Notes under the pieces: model-generated
The model's database searches: none
What the model saw: only the letters and a program-made list of their open reading frames with translations
What the model was told of the DNA's origin: nothing
Part shown: one piece after another, positions 1-8,166 of the stretch
How the letters are laid out: every line of letters starts with the position of its first letter
Position numbering within the stretch: position 1 is the stretch's first letter
Assembly (NCBI GenBank): GCA_964487505.1
Contig: CAZARD010000154.1
Coordinates: 1-8,283 of the forward strand
Reading direction: 5' to 3'
Source: JAFDVJ01 sp964487505
GTDB taxonomy: Bacteria > Acidobacteriota > Blastocatellia > Pyrinomonadales > Pyrinomonadaceae
DNA: 8,283 nt
Position numbers and translations under genes: made by a program

Positions 1-54
1 CGACGTGTCGAGTCCGCCCGAATAGGCGAGAACGATTTTCTTGATGTCAGTCAT
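1..54 (-). CDS. argG: Argininosuccinate synthase, N-terminal fragment
   Basis: Only the first 18 codons are in the window; the gene continues leftward past base 1. Read on the minus strand from the ATG at 54, they give MTDIKKIVLAYSGGLDTS. This is the characteristic start of argininosuccinate synthase, with the ATP-pyrophosphatase P-loop SGGLDTS at residues 12-18. The enzyme joins citrulline and aspartate with ATP hydrolysis in the cytoplasm, the step just before the one catalysed by ArgH. The gene lies 75 bp downstream of argR on the same strand, so the two are probably co-transcribed and under arginine control. No Shine-Dalgarno sequence is visible before the ATG. Identification rests on a short but very distinctive motif plus the arginine-gene context. 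Confidence 0.9.
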   Translation of the reverse strand, partial: MTDIKKIVLAYSGGLDTS

Positions 55-61
55 ATTGTTG

Positions 62-96
62 GTAGTCAGTAGACGGTAGACAGTAGACGGTAAATG
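62..96. repeat. Heptamer tandem repeat, GTAGACR type
   Basis: On the plus strand four consecutive 7-bp units begin at 62, 69, 76 and 83: GTAGTCA, GTAGACG, GTAGACA and GTAGACG. A degraded fifth unit follows at 90-96. The array fills much of the 75-bp spacer between the argR stop and the argG start and ends 7 bp upstream of the argG ATG region's AT-rich stretch. Its function is unknown. It could be slipped-strand repeat DNA, or it could affect argG translation because it sits in the 5' leader of argG on the transcript. Confidence 0.75.
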
Positions 97-129
97 CCGG
101 GTTTCCGACACTCAATCATCCGCTTGGCG

Positions 130-555
130 CTAGCCGTTCGTTTCGAATATCTCCCAGACCTTTCGGAGCGCCGCCCTTTGTCCCTTTGCGTCCCGAACGG
201 CGATGAAGATCGTGTCGTCGCCGGCGACCGTTCCAACGATCTCGTCGAGACCGCTCGAATCGATGCGAACGGCGCAGGCCGATGCCAGTCCCGAATCGCA
301 TTTTGCGACGATCATGTTTTCGCCGGCGATCTCGAGGCTTTTCAGCCCGAACAGCATCCCGTTCGGCGATCTCTCCGGCAAAGCGTAGAAGCCGTTCACC
401 TTCGAAACTCCGAGTTCGACGAGATCGCGAGAGACGCTCGACTGAGTCACCGAAAAACCGGCTCTCTCCAAAATTGCCGCGAGTTCGTCCTGCCGCGAGA
501 TCTTGTTCTCCGCGACCAGCTTAAGCAACGCCGCCTGTCGATTCTCTTTCTGCAT
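130..555 (-). CDS. argR: Arginine repressor ArgR
   Basis: A 141-residue protein, close to the usual family length of about 150. ArgR is a hexameric transcription factor that senses L-arginine and represses arginine biosynthesis genes. Residues 1-60 form the winged helix-turn-helix domain, with the recognition stretch VTQSSVSRDL at 36-45 followed by ELGVSKV and the wing ending in YALP. The C-terminal half is the oligomerisation and arginine-binding domain, with the conserved GTVAGDDT at 108-115; the paired aspartates there contact arginine in known family members. The start at 555 gives the normal N-terminus (MQKENRQAALLKLV) and no better upstream start is present. No Shine-Dalgarno sequence is evident. 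It lies between argG (downstream, same strand) and argH (divergent), which supports a local autoregulated arginine control unit. Confidence 0.95.
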   Translation of the reverse strand: MQKENRQAALLKLVAENKISRQDELAAILERAGFSVTQSSVSRDLVELGVSKVNGFYALPERSPNGMLFGLKSLEIAGENMIVAKCDSGLASACAVRIDSSGLDEIVGTVAGDDTIFIAVRDAKGQRAALRKVWEIFETNG

Positions 556-614
556 ATTAAGAACAGTTTATGCAGCACAAGTACATAAACAACGCATAGA
601 TGCATAAAGTATCA
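551..614. promoter_or_regulatory. Putative ArgR operator / divergent promoter region
   Basis: The argR-argH gap contains repeated related half-sites. A perfect 7-bp inverted repeat, GTTTATG (566-572) and CATAAAC (584-590), has an 11-bp spacer. TTTATGCA (567-574) is the exact reverse complement of TGCATAAA (601-608). GCAT-AG-ATGC is palindromic at 594-603, and TGCAT (551-555) mirrors ATGCA (570-574). The copies of CATAAA at 584 and 603 are 19 bp apart. TGCATAAAGTATCA (601-614) matches 10 of 14 positions of the classical ARG box core TGAATWWWWATTCA. Known ArgR operators are paired boxes about two helical turns apart, so the layout fits. That ArgR binds here is inferred, and the exact box borders are uncertain. 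Confidence 0.5.
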
Positions 615-641
615 GAAGGGTTCGAAATTTTCAATCGAACA

Positions 642-670
642 TTTACGATTTTCAAAGAACGAACTACGAT
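642..670 (+). promoter_or_regulatory. Weak candidate promoter of argH
   Basis: TTTACG (642-647) and TACGAT (665-670) are separated by 17 bp. Each hexamer matches the sigma70 consensus at four of six positions. The predicted transcription start would fall on or next to the argH ATG at 678, which would make the mRNA leaderless. This fits the absence of any Shine-Dalgarno sequence before argH, but the match is weak. Confidence 0.25.
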
Positions 671-677
671 AAACGTT

Positions 678-2075
678 ATGTCCGGATCCGATAAACTCTG
701 GGGCGGGCGCTTCACGGGAAGCGCCGACGCCGATTTTGCCTCGTTCAACGACTCTTTCCGTTTCGACCGCCGTCTTTTTGAATGCGACGTGCGCGCGTCG
801 GCGGCGCATTGCAACGGCCTGTTTCACGCCGGAGTTCTGACGCGGCTCGAGGCCGAGAAGATCAAGACGGGGCTTGGGACGATTCTCAAACGTGCCGGGT
901 TCGACAAGGACTATTTCAACGATACGTCCGAAGACGTCCATTCGTTCATCGAATCGAAGCTCGTTCAGCTGATCGGCGACACCGGCCGCAAACTGCACAC
1001 CGGCCGGAGCCGAAACGATCAGGTGGCGACCGCATTTCGTCTCTGGCTGCGCGAGAATCTGGCGGAACTTACGACGCTTGCGCTCGATGTCCAGCGTGCG
1101 CTTGTCGAACTGGGCGAAGCGAATCCGTCGGCCGTCCTTCCTGGCTACACGCATCTCCAGCGCGCGCAGCCCGTGCTCTGGGCGCACTGGTGCCTCGCCT
1201 ATTTCGAAATGCTGTCCCGCGACCGCGATCGGATCGACGAGGTCTGGCGGCGGGTCAACGTGATGCCCCTCGGGGCCGCGGCGCTCGCCGGGACCAGTTA
1301 CGAGATCGACCGCGAAGCCGTGGCGCGGGAACTGGAGTTCGACGGCATCGCGGCCAACAGTCTCGACGCGGTCTCCGATCGCGATTTCGCGATCGAATTC
1401 GCGGGGGCGTCATCGATCCTGATGATGCATCTGTCGCGGCTCGCCGAGGATCTTATCATCTACTCGACGAGCGAATTCGGATTCATCGAACTCGGCGACG
1501 CGATCTCGACGGGGTCGAGCCTGATGCCGCAGAAGAAGAACCCGGACGCGCTCGAGCTGCTGCGCGGAAAAGCCGCGCGCGTCTTCGGTCATCAGACGGC
1601 GCTTCTGGCGATGATGAAGGGCCTGCCGCTCGCTTACAACAAAGATATGCAGGAGGACAAAGAGGCGGTGTTCGACATCGTCGATACCGTCGCCGGCTCG
1701 CTCCGCGTTGCCGCGATAGTGCTCCGGAACATCTCGATCAACTCCGAGCGCTCCCGATCGGCCGCGACCCGCGGCTTTCTTAATGCGACGGAACTTGCCG
1801 ATTATCTAGTTGAGAAAGGCGTCCCGTTCAGGACCGCGCACGACACCGTCGGCCGCGCCGTTCTTTTCGCGCTCGAAAGCAACAGGGAACTCGATGAATT
1901 GTCGATTTCGGAACTGCGCGGGTTCGCCGCCGAGATCGGGTCCGACGTTTTTGACGCGTTGAGCCTCGAGGCGACGCTCAGATCGAAGAATCAGATCGGC
2001 GGGACCTCGCCCGAACGCGTCGCGGAAGCACTGATCGGGGCGCGGGCCGAGATCGAACGGGAGACGTCCGGATGA
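678..2075 (+). CDS. argH: Argininosuccinate lyase
   Basis: A 465-residue cytoplasmic enzyme of the fumarase/aspartase superfamily. It splits argininosuccinate into arginine and fumarate, the last step of arginine synthesis. Conserved blocks are KLWGGRFTG near the N-terminus, HTGRSRNDQ at 107-115, GYTHLQRAQP with His159 in the catalytic position, and the superfamily signature GSSLMPQKKNPD at about 279-290 carrying the mobile-loop serines 280-281. The frame is open from an ATG at 600, but the extra 26 residues resemble nothing in the family and cover the operator-like repeats. The ATG at 678 gives the standard MSGSDKLWGGRF start and normal length. Its stop overlaps the next gene in ATGA (2072-2075). 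It is divergent from argR, so ArgR repression is likely. Confidence 0.96.
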   Translation: MSGSDKLWGGRFTGSADADFASFNDSFRFDRRLFECDVRASAAHCNGLFHAGVLTRLEAEKIKTGLGTILKRAGFDKDYFNDTSEDVHSFIESKLVQLIGDTGRKLHTGRSRNDQVATAFRLWLRENLAELTTLALDVQRALVELGEANPSAVLPGYTHLQRAQPVLWAHWCLAYFEMLSRDRDRIDEVWRRVNVMPLGAAALAGTSYEIDREAVARELEFDGIAANSLDAVSDRDFAIEFAGASSILMMHLSRLAEDLIIYSTSEFGFIELGDAISTGSSLMPQKKNPDALELLRGKAARVFGHQTALLAMMKGLPLAYNKDMQEDKEAVFDIVDTVAGSLRVAAIVLRNISINSERSRSAATRGFLNATELADYLVEKGVPFRTAHDTVGRAVLFALESNRELDELSISELRGFAAEIGSDVFDALSLEATLRSKNQIGGTSPERVAEALIGARAEIERETSG

Positions 2076-2503
2076 CGATCGACGAAATCGTCCAAAATAC
2101 GCAAAACAGCGAACTGATGCGCCTTTTCGGGATCGAGGTCGAAGCCGCCGAGGTCGGCCGCGTCGTCCTGAAAATGGCCGTCACGCCGCGGGTCCACCAG
2201 TACATCGGCATAATGAACGGCGGCATCTCGCTGCTCCTTGCGGAAACCGCCGCCTCGCTCGGGGCCGTGATTTCGAGCGATCTGACAAAGGTCTCGCCGG
2301 TCGGGGTCGAGATCAATGCCAACCATTTACGAGCCGTTTCGCGCGGCATCGTCCGCGCCGAGGCAAGATCGGTCTATCACGGCCGCACGATCAGCGTCTG
2401 GCAGATCGAGATCCGAAACGAACGCGACAAACTGATCTGCGTTTCGCGCTGTACGCTGAATCTCAAGAAAGGCGCCGCGCGCCTCGTCTCGTCCGATGGA
2501 TAA
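2072..2503 (+). CDS. Hotdog-fold acyl-CoA thioesterase, MenI/YdiI/PaaI type
   Basis: A 143-residue single hotdog-domain protein. The best match from memory is the E. coli YdiI (MenI)/EntH group, which hydrolyses aromatic or acyl-CoA thioesters in the cytoplasm. The shared stretch VGVEINANHLR (77-87) and the following VWQIEI block closely resemble YdiI. Active-site alignment gives Gln43, Glu58 and Ser62 at the positions of YdiI Gln48, Glu63 and Ser67. The usual HGG motif reads NGG, with Asn49 where YdiI has His54. The start codon overlaps argH in ATGA, with a GGAG ribosome-binding-like sequence about 8 bp upstream, and the 3' end overlaps tilS by 8 bp, so it is translationally coupled to both. 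No menaquinone or siderophore genes are adjacent, so the substrate cannot be deduced. Confidence 0.85.
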   Translation: MTIDEIVQNTQNSELMRLFGIEVEAAEVGRVVLKMAVTPRVHQYIGIMNGGISLLLAETAASLGAVISSDLTKVSPVGVEINANHLRAVSRGIVRAEARSVYHGRTISVWQIEIRNERDKLICVSRCTLNLKKGAARLVSSDG

Positions 2504-3494
2504 ATTCGTCCGCGAACTTCTGGCCGAATGGCGGCGGCTCGAACTGCCGTTCGACAGCGCGACGGTCATCGTCGCGGTCTCGGGCGGCGCGGATTCGCTG
2601 AGCCTGCTAGCCGCGCTCGCCGATCTCGTCCGGCGCGGCAAGCTTCGGATCCGGCTCGTCGCGGCGCATTTCGATCACGCGCTTCGGACGGATAGCCGAA
2701 AGGATGCCGACTTCGTGGCGTCGTTGGCGCGGGATCTCGGAGTCGAATTTGCCGGCGCGCGCGCCGAGGGCGATCTCAGAATCTCGAGGCGCGGGAACCT
2801 TGAGCAAAACGCGCGACGGGCGCGCTACGGTTTTCTGGCGTCGGTCGCCGGCCGGGAATCGGCTGCGGTCGTCGTCACCGCGCATACCGTCGACGACCAG
2901 GCTGAGACGTTTCTGCTCAATTTGATCCGCGGAAGCGGCGCGGACGGGCTGAAGGCGATCGCCGCCGTGAGCCGGGAGTTTGCGATCGGCGATGCGTTTC
3001 CGGCCTTTCTGCTCGTTCGCCCTTTGATCGGATGGGCGACGCGGGAGGCGACCGAAGCGTTTTGTCGCCGGATCGGGTTCGAACCCGTCATCGATCCGAT
3101 GAATGCGGACCATAGCTTCCGGCGGGTCCGAATCCGTCGCGAACTGATCCCTCTACTGAAGACCTTCAACCCGCAGATCGTCGGCGCGATCGCGCGGACC
3201 TCTTCGAATTTGACATCCGCGACGCCGATCGACCCCGTTTTCGAAAAGGCGCCGAACGTCAGCGAGTTGGAAAAGCTCGGTAACGGCGAACTTCGCGCAG
3301 GCTTGCGTGCCTGGCTCCGACGCGAACGCGGCGATCTGCGCCGCATCGGTCAACGGAACATCGCAGCCGTCGAGCAGCTCGTGCGGAGCCGTAAAAGCGG
3401 AAAGACGGTCGAGATCCCCGGCGGTTCTGTCGTCAAAAGCGGCGGCCGAATACGTTTTTTGCCGCGTCCGCATCGGGAAATCAAGGACGAATGA
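2496..3494 (+). CDS. tilS: tRNA(Ile)-lysidine synthetase
   Basis: A 332-residue cytoplasmic enzyme that converts C34 of the CAU-anticodon isoleucine tRNA to lysidine using ATP and lysine, changing both codon reading and charging identity. The N-terminal PP-loop ATPase domain has SGGADS at 29-34, HFDHALR at 58-64 and AHTVDDQAET beginning at residue 129, followed by LIRGSGADGL. The family block DPMNADHSFRRVRIRRELIP follows. Most members have AHHxDDQAET, so the second residue after the alanine is Thr instead of His here. At 332 residues it is nearer the short Aquifex-type form than the ~430-residue E. coli form, so the long C-terminal tRNA-binding domain appears reduced or absent. The ATG lies inside the end of the thioesterase gene with no clear ribosome binding site, which implies coupled translation. 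Confidence 0.94.
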   Translation: MDKFVRELLAEWRRLELPFDSATVIVAVSGGADSLSLLAALADLVRRGKLRIRLVAAHFDHALRTDSRKDADFVASLARDLGVEFAGARAEGDLRISRRGNLEQNARRARYGFLASVAGRESAAVVVTAHTVDDQAETFLLNLIRGSGADGLKAIAAVSREFAIGDAFPAFLLVRPLIGWATREATEAFCRRIGFEPVIDPMNADHSFRRVRIRRELIPLLKTFNPQIVGAIARTSSNLTSATPIDPVFEKAPNVSELEKLGNGELRAGLRAWLRRERGDLRRIGQRNIAAVEQLVRSRKSGKTVEIPGGSVVKSGGRIRFLPRPHREIKDE

Positions 3495-3538
3495 GCGTTT
3501 TTCCGACCGTGCCACGCAGATCTGATTCCGAAACAAGG

Positions 3539-3567
3539 TTGAAAAATGGTTTTCAGCAAACTAGAAT
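3539..3567 (+). promoter_or_regulatory. sigma70-type promoter of ftsH
   Basis: The -35 hexamer TTGAAA (3539-3544) and -10 hexamer TAGAAT (3562-3567) each match the consensus at five of six positions and have the ideal 17-bp spacer. The start of transcription would be near 3574, giving a leader of about 100 nt before the ftsH TTG codon. It lies in the 183-bp gap between tilS and ftsH, exactly where an independent promoter is expected. The -35 also overlaps a small inverted repeat, TGAAAA (3540-3545) with TTTTCA (3550-3555). Confidence 0.65.
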
Positions 3568-3573
3568 CAAAGG

Positions 3574-3677
3574 TGACGGCGTGCGCCTGACGCCTTCGGA
3601 ACAACGGATCGGTCGAATGAATCATCGAACCTTCGTTGCGAGTTATTGGTGTAAGCAGGTGATTTGGAGGCATTAAA
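3574..3677 (+). promoter_or_regulatory. ftsH 5' leader with short upstream reading frame
   Basis: This is the predicted untranslated leader. It can form a small hairpin, GGCGT (3578-3582) with ACGCC (3590-3594). A second, bulged stem pairs GGTCGA (3611-3616) with TCGAACC (3625-3631) and places an ATG (3617) in its loop. From that ATG a 19-codon frame runs over the ftsH ribosome binding site and stops at TAA 3674-3676, one base before the ftsH start. The arrangement could couple leader translation to ftsH. No riboswitch family was recognised, and the stems are weak. Confidence 0.3.
3665..3670 (+). promoter_or_regulatory. Shine-Dalgarno sequence deciding the ftsH TTG start
   Basis: TGGAGG lies 7 bp upstream of TTG at 3678. 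It is the strongest ribosome binding site in the window and supports the TTG as the start codon. No ATG or GTG in the right frame lies upstream near the conserved N-terminus. Confidence 0.85.
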
Positions 3678-5627
<1,950 letters not shown>

Positions 5628-5653
5628 CTGATTGCGTTCGTCCAAATCAGAAG

Positions 5654-5688
5654 AAAAAGGGATGAGGTTTCGGCTTCATCCCTTTTTT
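5654..5688 (+). terminator. Intrinsic terminator after ftsH
   Basis: A perfect 12-bp stem pairs AAAAAGGGATGA (5654-5665) with TCATCCCTTTTT (5676-5687). It can be extended inward by a G-T and a G-C pair around a TTTCGG loop, and it ends in six Ts. It begins 26 bp after the ftsH stop and separates ftsH from folP. The A-run on the left side means it could also work on the opposite strand, although no convergent gene is present. Confidence 0.9.
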
Positions 5689-5719
5689 GCTTTCGGGGCT
5701 TCGGTTAGACTCTTAACTT

Positions 5720-6562
5720 ATGCGTTGGAAGACTTCGCGCCGCGAGTTCGAATTCGGGCGAACACTCCTGATGGGAATCCTCAATGTCACGCCGGACAGT
5801 TTCTCTGACGGAGGACGCTTCCTCGAGCCCGAATACGCCCTCAGGCGGGTCGAGACGATGATCGCGGACGGCGCGGACATCATCGACGTCGGCGGCGAAT
5901 CGACGCGGCCGAACGGCGGACGCGTCGCGGCCGACGAAGAGACGGCGCGCGTCGTGCCCGTGATCGGGGCGATCGCAAGACGCTTCGATATCGCCGTATC
6001 GGTCGATACTTCCAAGTCCGTCGTCGCAAGGGCGGCGATCGGCGCCGGAGCCGAGATCGTAAATGACATCTCCGGATTCGCGTTCGATCCCGATATCGCC
6101 GGAGTATGTGCAGAAGCCGGCGTCGGCGTTGTGCTGATGCATCTTCGCGGCACGTTCGAGACGATGCACCGCCAGGACCCGATGGACGACATCATAGCCG
6201 AGGTCGGGCGAGGATGGCGCGCGAGTATCGGAGCGGCGCGGGCGGCCGGGATCGGCAATGAACGGATCGCGCTCGATATCGGGCTCGGGTTCAGCAAGAG
6301 TTACGAGCAGAACTTAGAACTGATCGCCAAACTTGATAAACTTGAACGCGATTTCGCCGCCTTTCCGATCCTCGTCGGCGCGTCGCGCAAGTCTTTCATC
6401 GGTCGCACGCTCGGGAACGCGCCGGTCGGGGAAAGGCTCGGCGGCAGCCTCGCCGCGGCGGCGATCTCAGTTTGGAACGGCGCGAGGATCGTGCGCGCGC
6501 ACGACGTCGCCGAAACGGCCAAGGCACTTAAGCTGGTCGGGGCACTAAAGAACGAAATATGA
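5720..6562 (+). CDS. folP: Dihydropteroate synthase
   Basis: A 280-residue cytoplasmic TIM-barrel enzyme of folate synthesis. It condenses dihydropterin pyrophosphate with p-aminobenzoate and is the target of sulfonamides. Visible motifs in order are MGILNVTPDSFSDGG (18-32), the pterin-site block GADIIDVGGESTRPN, VSVDTSKSVVARAA, NDISGF, LMHLRGTFETMH, the GLGFSKSYEQN helix, VGASRKSFIG with Arg223 and Lys224, and the phosphate-binding RAH at 259-261. The common DPGxGF reads DIGLGF, a mild variation. Length is typical. No Shine-Dalgarno sequence precedes the ATG, which lies only 31 bp after the ftsH terminator, so the transcript is probably new and perhaps leaderless. The stop overlaps the next gene in ATGA. 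Confidence 0.96.
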   Translation: MRWKTSRREFEFGRTLLMGILNVTPDSFSDGGRFLEPEYALRRVETMIADGADIIDVGGESTRPNGGRVAADEETARVVPVIGAIARRFDIAVSVDTSKSVVARAAIGAGAEIVNDISGFAFDPDIAGVCAEAGVGVVLMHLRGTFETMHRQDPMDDIIAEVGRGWRASIGAARAAGIGNERIALDIGLGFSKSYEQNLELIAKLDKLERDFAAFPILVGASRKSFIGRTLGNAPVGERLGGSLAAAAISVWNGARIVRAHDVAETAKALKLVGALKNEI

Positions 6563-7110
6563 AACTTTTCAAGACCTTAATGATCGGGGCCGTGCTGATG
6601 GCAGTTTCCGGATTCACCGAGTGCTATCGGCCGGTGACGACCTCGGGACTGCCGAAGGATGTCAAGGTGATCGCCGTTCCGGCGTTTCAGTTTGAAGCGA
6701 AGGGTTTGCGGTATCGGGTCGAAAGCCGTTTCACGGAAGCTGTGACGCGCGAAATAATCCGGCGCGGACGCGGAACGAAGGTGCAGGGGAGTCGCGATGG
6801 CGCGGATGCCGTTATCGAAGGCAATATCCGCGATTTCAATTTCTCGGGCGTGCTGCTCGACCGACAGGGGCGCGCACGCGTCTACGAGGTGACGATCACA
6901 TCGGCGGTCACCGTCAGGGACTTGAGGTCGAACCGGATCCTGTACGACAACCAGAACTTCATATTTCGCGACTCGTTCGAGTTCAGCGAGGATCCGCGAT
7001 CGTTTTTCAACGAAGAGGATCCGGCGGTCGAACGGATGGCGCGCGCGTTTGCGGAATCGGTCGTTTCGACCATCGTCAACGGCTTGGGAGTGACCGAAGA
7101 GAAGAAGTAG
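6559..7110 (+). CDS. lptE: LptE-like outer-membrane LPS-assembly protein
   Basis: A 183-residue exported protein. In characterised species LptE is a lipoprotein plug inside the LptD barrel that helps deliver lipopolysaccharide to the outer leaflet. Evidence here is a hydrophobic export signal (residues 1-18), a Cys22-Tyr-Arg-Pro motif, the LptE-like pattern LPKDVKVIAVPAF, then ADAVIEGNIRDF and VYEVTITSAVTVRDLRSNRILYDNQNF. The position directly before holA is the same as in many Gram-negative genomes. The lipobox is poor: FTEC has Glu just before the cysteine, and the cysteine is one place later than the CGYRP seen in many relatives, so lipidation is uncertain. It overlaps folP by 4 bp and abuts holA with no gap. 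Sequence conservation of this family is low, so function rests partly on context. Confidence 0.8.
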   Translation: MKLFKTLMIGAVLMAVSGFTECYRPVTTSGLPKDVKVIAVPAFQFEAKGLRYRVESRFTEAVTREIIRRGRGTKVQGSRDGADAVIEGNIRDFNFSGVLLDRQGRARVYEVTITSAVTVRDLRSNRILYDNQNFIFRDSFEFSEDPRSFFNEEDPAVERMARAFAESVVSTIVNGLGVTEEKK

Positions 7111-8166
7111 ATGCCGCAGTTGACCCGCGAACAGCTTTGGAGCGAACTCAAGGCCGGCTCGATCGGGCCGGCCTATCTGCTATTCGGCGAGGAACGCTAC
7201 CTGCGCGACCGCGCGGCATCGGCGATCGCCGACCACGCATTGGCGGGCTGCGGTTTGCGCGAGTTCAACGAGAACGTGTTTTCGCTGAACGATTCGGATG
7301 CCGTCCCTGAAATCCTCGCGGCGGCCGATCAACTGCCGATGATGTCGGCCAAACGCGTCCTTTTGGTCAGGGATCTGCGCGTCACGGCGACCGCCAAGGG
7401 CGACAGTCTCCGCGAGGCCCACGAGGATCGCCTTCGATCTTACTTCGAACGGCCGGCCGAGACGACGGTGATCATCTTTGTCGCTGACGAATTCGACAAG
7501 CGGCGGCGGATGGCGAAACTGCTCCTCGATAACGCCGTATCGGTAGAATTCTCGCGTCTTGAGGCGGCGGACCTCGCCAACTGGGCGCGGAAGGAGATGA
7601 AATCGGCCGGGTTCGATATCGATGAAAGGACGCTCCATTATTTCGTCGGCTTGGTCGGCAACGAGATGCAACGTCTCGAGAACGAGATCAAAAAGGTTAC
7701 GACGGCGTCCTTGCCGGACAGGATCGTCACGGTCGAGACGATCGACGCATTGGTGCCGAGCAGTCGTGTCCTCTCGAACTTCGATCTCACCGACCAGCTT
7801 TTTTCCAAGGACAAGGCCCGCACGTTCGAGACGCTGAAGAAGATACTCGACGACGGAGCCGAGCCTTTGATGCTGCTGGGGTTGATCGCAACTAGCTTCA
7901 GGCGCCTGCTCAAAGCAAAGGAAATGATGGAGAACGGTGTCGAGCGGCGCGAGGTGGCCCGCGTTCTCGGTCTGCCGTACCGCCGCCAGGAAGAGTTTCT
8001 CGCGATCGCGCGGCGTTCCGATCGGGCCCGTCTGGTCGGAGCCCTGCGGCGCATCTCGGACACCGACCTGGCGATCAAGACATCCCGAGGCGGCGGCGGT
8101 CCGGCCGGCGCCAGGCTTCAGATCGAGATCCTGATCACCGAACTCGCGGCGTCGGTGAACGGTTAA
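7111..8166 (+). CDS. holA: DNA polymerase III subunit delta
   Basis: A 351-residue subunit of the clamp loader, which opens the beta sliding clamp at the replication fork. The N-terminal AAA-like domain begins with AYLLFGEERYLRDRA (21-35) and includes LPMMSAKRVLLVRDLR. As usual for delta, it lacks a working Walker A motif. The middle has WARKEMKSAGFDID, then GNEMQRLENEIKK, and the C-terminal collar domain has LTDQLFSKDKARTFETLKKIL and PLMLLGLIATSFRRLLKAK. Length matches the E. coli protein (343). The ATG follows the lptE stop codon directly, with only a weak purine-rich stretch (GAAGAGAAGAAG) upstream, so it is probably coupled to lptE. No terminator is visible after it in the window. Confidence 0.94.
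   Translation: MPQLTREQLWSELKAGSIGPAYLLFGEERYLRDRAASAIADHALAGCGLREFNENVFSLNDSDAVPEILAAADQLPMMSAKRVLLVRDLRVTATAKGDSLREAHEDRLRSYFERPAETTVIIFVADEFDKRRRMAKLLLDNAVSVEFSRLEAADLANWARKEMKSAGFDIDERTLHYFVGLVGNEMQRLENEIKKVTTASLPDRIVTVETIDALVPSSRVLSNFDLTDQLFSKDKARTFETLKKILDDGAEPLMLLGLIATSFRRLLKAKEMMENGVERREVARVLGLPYRRQEEFLAIARRSDRARLVGALRRISDTDLAIKTSRGGGGPAGARLQIEILITELAASVNG

Noticed and set aside
94..588. A 164-codon open frame on the plus strand opposite argR
   Set aside because: It is antisense to a clearly conserved argR and shows no recognisable protein family; it results from the G/C-rich third positions of argR.
600..677. A 26-residue N-terminal extension of argH from the ATG at 600
   Set aside because: The added residues do not resemble ArgH N-termini, the stretch is AT-rich and holds operator-like repeats, and the ATG at 678 gives the standard start and length.
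782..1783. A 333-codon open frame in another plus-strand phase inside argH
   Set aside because: Its product is arginine-rich and of low complexity, and it lies wholly inside a conserved enzyme gene.
3540..3555. TGAAAA/TTTTCA inverted repeat as a terminator of tilS
   Set aside because: The stem is only six A/T-rich pairs, has no following T-run, and overlaps the -35 box of the ftsH promoter.
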